A DNA stretch of 11,553 nt from an uncultured bacterium. Lineage in GTDB: Bacteria > Hydrogenedentota > Hydrogenedentia > Hydrogenedentales > JAEUWI01. Positions 6,914 through 11,553 of the stretch are shown piece by piece. The stretch spans positions 1 to 11,553 of the forward strand of contig CALAXS010000595.1 of assembly GCA_937895305.1 (NCBI GenBank). Reading direction: 5' to 3'. How positions within the stretch are numbered: the first letter of the stretch is position 1; the number at the start of each line of letters is the position of its first letter. The position numbers and the translations under genes were made by a program. The notes beneath the pieces are model-generated. The model was not told where the DNA came from. It did no database searches and worked only from the letters and a program-made list of their open reading frames with translations.

Positions 6914-6928
6914 ATTCTACCATAGAAT
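6914..6928. repeat. Small AT-rich inverted repeat upstream of the cytochrome gene
   Basis: ATTCTA and TAGAAT are perfect complements around CCA, about 50 bases upstream of the cytochrome start. It could be a regulator site. Short AT-rich palindromes also occur by chance. Confidence 0.25.
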
Positions 6929-6940
6929 ATGTATAAAGTG

Positions 6941-6981
6941 TAGAAAATAAATACCTTACAAATACGATAAAACAGGTAAGG
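6941..6981 (-). terminator. Possible terminator of the phosphodiesterase-ceramidase unit
   Basis: On the - strand, 28 bases after the ceramidase stop codon, CCTTAC (6981-6976) pairs with GTAAGG (6959-6954) across a 16-base loop, followed by TATTTATTTTCTA. The stem is short and only half GC, so termination would be weak. Confidence 0.35.
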
Positions 6982-7009
6982 ATTGTCGAAGTTGTGAATA
7001 TTCAGGGGC

Positions 7010-8396
7010 TTAGCGGAAATTTTTCAGGAGCATAGTGTTGAGGTGCTGGGCCATTTCGCTTGCTGCGTTTCGGGTGTAGGGGGGGATGTCGAGAATTTTG
7101 GGGACCACAACGGCGGCGTATTCTTCTTTCTCGAAAGAGGCGGGGTCAGTAAGGTAACCGATGAGGCCGTCGGTGTAGCCCACGACGAGGGTGTGGGCGG
7201 TGGGTGCGTTGTGGCGGATGTGGAGTCCGTAGTAGCTGAAAAGTTCGGCGGGGTGGAAGGCCATCTGGATAGGGCCGAGTTGTAATGTGCTGAGCTGGAT
7301 GTATTGATGGGGGTCGGTGATGGTGCGGGTATGATTTCCGTCGTACCAGTCTTGTGCAAAGGGCGCATCGACCCAGGTACCTCTGGCGCAGGCAGCGGGG
7401 TCTTTGGCGTATTGGTCTTGCCAGTTTTTGTACAGGTCCAGGTCGAGAGGAAGACCGAAGTATTCGCTGTTTGAAATTAGACTGTCCACGTTAACTTCCC
7501 GACGATTGTTCATAGCGCGGACGATAGCGTCGAAGGTTGCGTTGGCACTTTGCTCGGGCTTTCCAATCCAATGCTCGCCATCGCCAGGATTTACATCCCC
7601 TGCGTGGCCTTGCAAAAAGGACGGGGTGATACCGAAACGTTCTTGGACGTGTGCATCCACGAGGCCCGGCCAGTCAGGTCCGGCTTGCGTGTCGTTGTAG
7701 CAGACAGGGTGGGAGGCGAAGTGGTACCAGAGGATGGGGCTTTTCTTTTTACCGCGCTCGAAGTGAAGGACCTGGAGGAGGGTGTCGAGCCAGCGTTCGT
7801 CGTGGGTGGAATCGTTGTTGAAATCCGCGTCGGTTTTGGAAGCTTTGACGGTACGGTTGAAGGAAGCACCCACGGCACGGCTACTGCCGATGGAAAGTTT
7901 TGCGGGTGCGGCGTCTTTGAGGGCGCGGTCGATGGCGATGAGGATTGTGGCTTCCACCAGACTCATGTAGTCGTGGGGGACGGCACCCCATTGACGGAGG
8001 TAGGTGAAGGAGGGCATGGAGTGGGTGTGGGTAGCACAAAGGCGCACGTTGGTAGCGGGGATGCCGTATCGGGATTCGATGGTCTGGTCGATGCGTCGGG
8101 TCATGGCAAGGGGCAGGCCGAGGATGTCTACAGAAACGAGTACGGCCTGGGTGTTGCCCAGCGCCAGGGTGAGGGCGCGGACCGCAGGGGTATGGCGGAT
8201 ACCTTCGATGCGCCGTTCCTGTCCTGCGGGCTTGTGGAATCCGGCGAGTTCGATGCCCGTGGGCGGGGTGATGTCTACATGGGCTTCGCCGACGTTAAAC
8301 TTTTTATTTTTTACTACGTCCATGTGCGGGGAGGCTGAGTCCGGCGAGTGTGGTTGCTGCGAGGAAGGTGCGGCGTGAAATGGGATGTGGGGGCAT
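7010..8396 (-). CDS. Neutral/alkaline ceramidase-like hydrolase with Tat signal, frameshifted near its N-terminus
   Basis: The catalytic region matches the neutral/alkaline non-lysosomal ceramidase N-terminal domain family, zinc amidases acting on ceramide-like lipids. Landmarks are VGEAHVDITPPTG, ATHTHSMPS (H123, H125), YHFASHPV (H229) and GHAGDVNPG (263-271), numbered in the repaired frame. The natural start is ATG 8396: AAGGA lies seven bases upstream, and the first residues MPPHPISRRTFLAATTLAG form a textbook Tat signal. That frame stops at TAA 8306-8304 after 30 codons. The catalytic frame is one base away and, as it stands, opens downstream at ATG 8323 (437 residues, no ribosome binding site, no signal). 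Deleting one A from the A6 run (8312-8307) joins them into 461 residues, RSKNKKFNVGEAH at the joint. It starts four bases after the phosphodiesterase stop, so they are co-transcribed. Many bacterial members have untested substrates. Confidence 0.8.
8301..8312 (-). other. Frameshift site: A6-T-A5 tract
   Basis: On the - strand the tract reads AAAAAATAAAAA. In the signal-peptide frame it gives Lys-Lys-stop. With five instead of six leading A it reads through into the ceramidase domain. Homopolymers of this kind are prone to sequencing error, replication slippage and polymerase slippage, and the sequence alone cannot tell which applies. Confidence 0.8.
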
Positions 8397-8399
8397 GAA

Positions 8400-9215
8400 T
8401 TATTCCTTGCGTGCTTTTTTAAGTTCCAAGAGTATATCGGGGTAGTCGGTATAAATACGATAGACACCCAGGTCGAGGAGGCGGGTTAATTCTGCGGGGT
8501 CATTGACGGTCCATGCGCCGGATTCGAGTCCTGCATCGTGCAGGGTCTGAACGGATTCTTGGGTGATGGTGGTGAATTGGTGGATGAGGGCCTCGAAGCC
8601 ATGTTCCTTGGCGATAGCAATGTCGTTGTTGATACTTAGAGTGGGTCCACGGTCCCAGAAGACGGGGATGGTAGGGGCAAGTTCTTTAACACGGGCCATC
8701 TTGGCGAGGTCGCCGTCGTTGAAGCCCACCCAGGCCTGGGCATCCATAGCGTTGATGAGGTCTATGGCCTCATCGACGATGGCTTGTTTCGGCTGTATGG
8801 ACACCCGCGTCTTGTCTTGCGTTTTCATAAGGGTGAGGACTTCGGAAAGAAGGGGGATACGGGCCGGGGGACATTCTTCTATCGTTAACTTGTTTCGTGT
8901 GCGGAAGGCGTGGGCCACGTCGATGGCTTTGAGTTCGGCATAGTCGGTTTCGCTGATACGGAGGGCCCTCTCCCCCACTTTCTCAGTCGTTGTATCGTGG
9001 CAGACGACGATTTGATTGTCCAGGGTCATGAAGATGTCTATCTCGATCCAGTCGACACCCAGCGCGAGGGCACTTTCAAAGGCGGGTAGTGTGTTTTGGG
9101 GGTAGCTGCCAGAGTCGCCCCGGTGGGCGGTAACGCCGTTATTGAGGAAGGAGTTTGGTGCTGCTGTGACGAGGGGTGCAAGGAGGAGCAGGATAATGGT
9201 TTGGATATATTTCAT
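8400..9215 (-). CDS. Secreted glycerophosphodiester phosphodiesterase family protein
   Basis: From ATG 9215 this is a 271-residue GDPD-family TIM-barrel enzyme, which cleaves glycerophosphodiesters to an alcohol and glycerol phosphate. Residues 1-19 are a Sec signal peptide (MKYIQTIILLLLAPLVTAA), so it is exported. Active-site landmarks are H31-R32-G33, E58 and D60 in WIEIDIFMT, and H73 in VCHDTTT. The C-terminal GAWTVNDPAELTRLLDLGV and YTDYPD segments are typical. The usual PENT motif is PQNT here (Q40), losing a normally conserved Glu. An upstream ATG at 9245 adds ten residues (MHKPGCYTAS) and spoils the signal start. ATG 9215 has TATACT ending six bases before it and no ribosome binding site. 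The ceramidase-like gene follows after three bases, so the two exported hydrolases probably work on related lipid substrates. Related folds include sphingomyelinase D, so the substrate may not be a glycerophosphodiester. Confidence 0.9.
   Translation of the reverse strand: MKYIQTIILLLLAPLVTAAPNSFLNNGVTAHRGDSGSYPQNTLPAFESALALGVDWIEIDIFMTLDNQIVVCHDTTTEKVGERALRISETDYAELKAIDVAHAFRTRNKLTIEECPPARIPLLSEVLTLMKTQDKTRVSIQPKQAIVDEAIDLINAMDAQAWVGFNDGDLAKMARVKELAPTIPVFWDRGPTLSINNDIAIAKEHGFEALIHQFTTITQESVQTLHDAGLESGAWTVNDPAELTRLLDLGVYRIYTDYPDILLELKKARKE
8404..8408 (-). promoter_or_regulatory. Ribosome binding site that fixes the ceramidase start
   Basis: AAGGA, inside the last codons of the phosphodiesterase gene, lies seven bases before ATG 8396. 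It supports the Tat-signal frame as the real start rather than the longer open frame reaching to 8467. Confidence 0.7.
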
Positions 9216-9221
9216 GGATGC

Positions 9222-9227
9222 AGTATA
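9222..9227 (-). promoter_or_regulatory. Extended -10 box at leaderless spacing, phosphodiesterase gene
   Basis: On the - strand TGCTATACT is a good extended -10 element. It is followed by GCATCC and ATG 9215, with no ribosome binding site. Its layout and most of its sequence repeat the sulfatase promoter at 5283-5288. Confidence 0.4.
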
Positions 9228-9262
9228 GCATCCTGGTTTATGCATGGTCCTGCGAAATTTTA

Positions 9263-9295
9263 TGCATTCCCACGCAGAGCATGGGAACGAGAGAT
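9263..9295 (+). repeat. TTCCCA...TGGGAACGAG hairpin repeat, copy 1
   Basis: TGCATTCCCACGCAGAGC, then ATGGGAACGAGAGAT. The arms TTCCCA and TGGGAA pair, and the inner GC/GC extends the stem past a C/A mismatch. It matches copy 2 at 9427-9456 over nearly its full length and lies upstream of the phosphodiesterase gene. Confidence 0.65.
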
Positions 9296-9310
9296 ATTTT
9301 ATCCTATCCT

Positions 9311-9351
9311 GTCATTCCCGCGGCGGCGGGAATCACCGCGTCAACATGCTT
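9311..9351 (+). repeat. GTCATTCCCGC-type hairpin repeat
   Basis: Arms ATTCCCGC (9314-9321) and GCGGGAAT (9326-9333) pair perfectly around GGCG, followed by a tail ending in CATGCTT. The element at 11481-11521 aligns over all 41 bases without gaps, and its differences in the outer stem (TT:AA versus CC:GG) keep pairing. Confidence 0.75.
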
Positions 9352-9399
9352 TACATAAGTTGGGACTGATGCAGTAGCATTTCCATACGAAGTGCTTGT

Positions 9400-9456
9400 T
9401 TTCCGGGGCGGGAGCCCCGGTGTATGCATTCCCAAGCAGAGCTTGGGAACGAGGGA
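9400..9456 (+). repeat. Compound double-hairpin repeat
   Basis: The first hairpin is CCGGGGC (9403-9409), loop GGGA, GCCCCGG (9414-9420). After TGTATGCA, the second is TTCCCAAGC (9429-9437), loop AGA, GCTTGGGAA (9441-9449), then CGAGGGAT. Both stems are perfect. The first part recurs degenerately at 5511-5547 and the second at 9263-9295. Confidence 0.7.
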
Positions 9457-9466
9457 TTTAGTTCGC

Positions 9467-9481
9467 GCCTCGCAATGACGG
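9467..9481 (+). repeat. Fragment of the CGTCATTGCGAGG repeat
   Basis: CGCCTCGCAATGACG matches the inverted end of the repeat family seen at 3665-3702, 3735-3770 and 9589-9622. The rest of the unit is missing. Confidence 0.4.
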
Positions 9482-9588
9482 GTTAGGTGGGGTCCCCGCC
9501 TACTATTAAAGTTTTTAAGGGCATAATGGAATGGAAAAATATGCTTTTTTCATGATGATGGGATGTGCGCAGCATAGCTTTTTCCGCC

Positions 9589-9622
9589 CGTCATTGCGAG
9601 GAGCGAAGCGACGCGGCAATCT
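9589..9622 (+). repeat. CGTCATTGCGAGG dispersed repeat, full copy
   Basis: It begins CGTCATTGCGAGGAGCG and ends GACGCGGCAATCT. It contains a short internal palindrome (CGCTTCG-type, AGCGAAGCG) and matches 3735-3770 closely. The 9216-9777 interval holds this and four other repeat units, plus the phosphodiesterase promoter, and no convincing gene. Confidence 0.75.
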
Positions 9623-9777
9623 AGCTTGGTCCAGATGGCCAATGAACGGAGCAGGCACTGAATACTCTAATCCTTGGCCCGAATTGAGCTTGTCCATAGA
9701 CTGGTTTTGTTTTTGTCCGGGGGGGTACTATGCTGATAGGTAGTGATTCGGTGAAGACTTTTGGGGAGTGCGGAATT

Positions 9778-11379
9778 ATGGTTGCGGATTATGATTATGA
9801 TTTTGTGATTATCGGATCCGGGTTTGGCGGGTCGGTGTCGGCCATGCGTCTGACGGAGAAGGGGTATACGGTGGCGGTGCTGGAGCGGGGCAAGCGGTAC
9901 CGTGCGGAAGACTTCGCGGAAACGACTTGGCAGGTAAAGAAGCATTTGTGGATGCCGAAGTTGGGGCTGCATGGAATTTTGCAGATGTCCCACTTCAAGC
10001 ATGTCATGGTCTTTCATGGTGCGGGAGTCGGTGGGGGTAGTCTGGTCTATGCGAATACGTTGCTGGTGCCACCAGCGAAGGCATTTCAGGATGAGCGGTG
10101 GCCCTCGGATGAGGATTGGGAGGCGAAAATGGCCCCTTTTTATGGGGAGGCAAAACGCATGCTGGGCGCGACGGAAGCGAAAAACATTTATCCGTCGGAT
10201 GAGCTGTTGCGGGACATCGTAGACAATGAGATGGGCCAGGGCGATACGTTCAAGAAGCATACGGTGGGGGTGTATTTTGGTGAGGCCGGGGTGACGGTAC
10301 CCGATCCCTTCTTCGGTGGTGATGGCCCGGAGCGAACCGGGTGTATCGAGTGTGGCGCATGTATGGTGGGGTGCAAACATAACGCGAAGAATACGCTGGA
10401 CAAAAATTACCTGTTCTTTGCGGAGAAACAGGGGGCGGAGGTGATTCCCGAGACCATGGTGACGGACATTGAACCGCTACCGGAGGGGGGCTATGGGGTT
10501 CATGTGCGTCAGAGCACAACAGTTTTTAAACGGAAAGTACGGACGATTCGTGCAAGGAATGTGGTGGTGTCGGCCAGTGCCCTGGGCACGGTGGAGTTGT
10601 TGCTGCGGTGCAAGGAAAAGGGAAGTCTGGCGAAGTTGTCGGATCAACTGGGGAATTATGTACGCACGAACAGCGAGGCCATCTTGTCGGCCACCGCACG
10701 ACGCAAGGACAAGACCCATTATGGCGAAGGCATCGCCATTACTTCGGGTGTACACCCGGATGAAAATACGCACATCGAAATCGTGCGCTATGGGGAACAC
10801 GCGGATACCATGGCGTTGTTGAATGTACCGTTGACCGGGGGCGGGGCGCCGTGGCCGCGTTTGTTGCGCCTGATTGGGAATGCATTGATTAAACCCACCC
10901 ACGTGTTGCAGACCCTGATTCCTTTTGGGTGGTCCAAGCGGTCGGCCATCGTGCTGGTCATGCAGACGCTAAATAATCACATGGGGCTGCGACTGAAGCG
11001 GGGACTCTTCGGGTTGAAGATGGACACCGTAGTGGAGGGCAACAAAAAGGTGCCCACGTATATCCCGGTGGCGAATGCGATGACAGCGCGACTGGCGGAG
11101 CGGATGAATGGAACACCCCACAGTCTGGGGCTGGAGGTCATACGGAATTCGGCGAGTACGGCCCATATTCTGGGCGGTGCGACCATGGGGCGTAGCCCTG
11201 AAGAGGGGGTCTGCGATGCCCAGGGCAAAGTCTTTGGCTATGACAATCTCTACATCGCCGACGGGAGTATCGTCCCGGCGAACCTGGGGGTGAATCCTTC
11301 GTTGACGATTACGGCGTTGACGGAGCATGTCATGTCGTGTATCCCGGCGAAGGGGAAGCAGGGCCCGGAAGAGGATTAA
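9778..11379 (+). CDS. ChoD/cholesterol-oxidase-like GMC family FAD oxidoreductase
   Basis: From ATG 9778 the product has 533 residues and follows the GMC flavoprotein plan; its closest recalled relative is mycobacterial ChoD. The FAD-binding Rossmann motif is IIGSGFGGS near residue 11, with LERG ending the second strand. FHGAGVGGGSLVYANTL is the GMC signature segment. A cysteine cluster C189-x2-C192-x2-C195-x3-C199 is followed by KHNAKNTLDKNYL. The C-terminal part has AHILGG (H463) and NLGVNPSLT (N506), matching GMC catalytic His and Asn positions. No signal peptide is visible. I chose ATG 9778 because GGGGAG lies nine bases upstream and the start matches ChoD-type proteins; ATG 9730 would add 16 residues. 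It likely oxidises a sterol or other alcohol, but ChoD itself is of disputed activity, so the substrate is open. It is transcribed away from the phosphodiesterase gene and appears to stand alone. Confidence 0.9.
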   Translation: MVADYDYDFVIIGSGFGGSVSAMRLTEKGYTVAVLERGKRYRAEDFAETTWQVKKHLWMPKLGLHGILQMSHFKHVMVFHGAGVGGGSLVYANTLLVPPAKAFQDERWPSDEDWEAKMAPFYGEAKRMLGATEAKNIYPSDELLRDIVDNEMGQGDTFKKHTVGVYFGEAGVTVPDPFFGGDGPERTGCIECGACMVGCKHNAKNTLDKNYLFFAEKQGAEVIPETMVTDIEPLPEGGYGVHVRQSTTVFKRKVRTIRARNVVVSASALGTVELLLRCKEKGSLAKLSDQLGNYVRTNSEAILSATARRKDKTHYGEGIAITSGVHPDENTHIEIVRYGEHADTMALLNVPLTGGGAPWPRLLRLIGNALIKPTHVLQTLIPFGWSKRSAIVLVMQTLNNHMGLRLKRGLFGLKMDTVVEGNKKVPTYIPVANAMTARLAERMNGTPHSLGLEVIRNSASTAHILGGATMGRSPEEGVCDAQGKVFGYDNLYIADGSIVPANLGVNPSLTITALTEHVMSCIPAKGKQGPEED

Positions 11380-11407
11380 CCACAGAGGGCACAAAGAGCA
11401 CGGAGGG
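11379..11407 (+). repeat. CCACAGAGG-type intergenic sequence
   Basis: CCACAGAGGGCACAAAGAGC, then ACGGAGG, directly follows the oxidoreductase stop. A weaker version is at 5326-5361. It makes no good hairpin and has no T tract, so it is not an evident terminator. Confidence 0.35.
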
Positions 11408-11480
11408 GGGATAGGGGGGTGGGGAAGTAGAAAATTTTATAGAGTAAGTCTGCGCCCTTCTGTCACCCCTGCCCCTCCTT

Positions 11481-11521
11481 GTCACCCCCGCGAAGGCGGG
11501 GGTCTCCCCGTCGCCATGCTT
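11481..11521 (+). repeat. GTCACCCCCGC-type hairpin repeat
   Basis: Arms ACCCCCGC (11484-11491) and GCGGGGGT (11496-11503) pair perfectly around GAAG. It is the second copy of the 41-base unit at 9311-9351 and could act as a stem downstream of the oxidoreductase gene. Nothing else gene-like is seen in 11380-11553. Confidence 0.7.
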
Positions 11522-11553
11522 AACCAGGGCCGGGTGCAAAGGCGTAGTATTAC

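Noticed and set aside
7550..8338. Open frame of 262 codons on the + strand
   Set aside because: It is antisense to the ceramidase-like gene, whose motifs are clear, and its composition is that of a shadow frame.
7010..8467. Reading the ceramidase gene as a 485-codon frame beginning at 8467
   Set aside because: The first ~48 codons are an out-of-frame reading of the phosphodiesterase gene's 3' end and of the Tat signal. There is no ribosome binding site at that start, whereas ATG 8396 has one.
9263..9622. CRISPR array or tandem repeat array
   Set aside because: The units belong to different hairpin families, are unevenly spaced and recur elsewhere in the window. There are no uniform spacers and no cas genes.
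9531..9743. Open frame of 70 codons on the + strand
   Set aside because: Its middle (SLRGAKRRGNL) is a translation of the dispersed repeat at 9589-9622, a common source of false small genes.
11330..11539. Open frame of 69 codons on the - strand
   Set aside because: GETPAFAGVT is a translation of the hairpin repeat at 11481-11521, so it is not a real gene.

Overview
The window looks like chromosomal DNA of a Gram-negative bacterium with a periplasm and an exported lipoprotein. The evidence is a lipobox heme-c lipoprotein, a twin-arginine (Tat) signal, Sec signal peptides on a sulfatase and a phosphodiesterase, and several dispersed hairpin repeats of the kind common in Proteobacteria. The lineage cannot be fixed from the sequence alone. 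I see no rRNA, tRNA, CRISPR array, transposase, phage gene or plasmid gene.

Layout. On the + strand, 184-3603 holds a fructosamine-kinase family gene, a SirB1/transglutaminase-like gene with a HEAT-like N-terminus, and a membrane-anchored MsrB-MsrA fusion. Two of these three are protein-damage repair enzymes. A large inverted pair of repeats (3661-3774) separates them from the converging - strand genes. On the - strand, in order of transcription, come a secreted glycerophosphodiester phosphodiesterase (9215-8400), a ceramidase-like hydrolase four bases downstream of it (8396-7010), a seven-heme lipoprotein cytochrome (6868-5630) and a secreted formylglycine sulfatase (5276-3825). A repeat-rich intergenic stretch (9216-9777) follows, then a + strand ChoD/cholesterol-oxidase-like GMC flavoprotein (9778-11379), and the window ends in more repeats.

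Main points. (1) The ceramidase-like gene has a good ribosome binding site and a Tat signal peptide, but the signal is one base out of frame with the catalytic domain. Removing one A from an A6 run restores a single 461-residue reading frame. This may be a sequencing error, a slippery or phase-variable tract, or a fresh lesion. (2) Three first-of-unit genes (fructosamine kinase, sulfatase, phosphodiesterase) have a TANNNT hexamer ending exactly six bases before ATG and no Shine-Dalgarno sequence, which suggests leaderless transcription. (3) Lipid- and sulfate-ester-directed exported enzymes lie together with a sterol-oxidase-like flavoprotein, suggesting (inference only) breakdown of membrane-type lipids or sulfated conjugates. 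(4) The dispersed repeats fall into at least three hairpin families; two copies of one differ by paired changes that keep the stem. (5) The + strand is G-rich over C in the stretches sampled from about 1.1 kb onward whichever strand is coding; the fructosamine-kinase gene is the exception.
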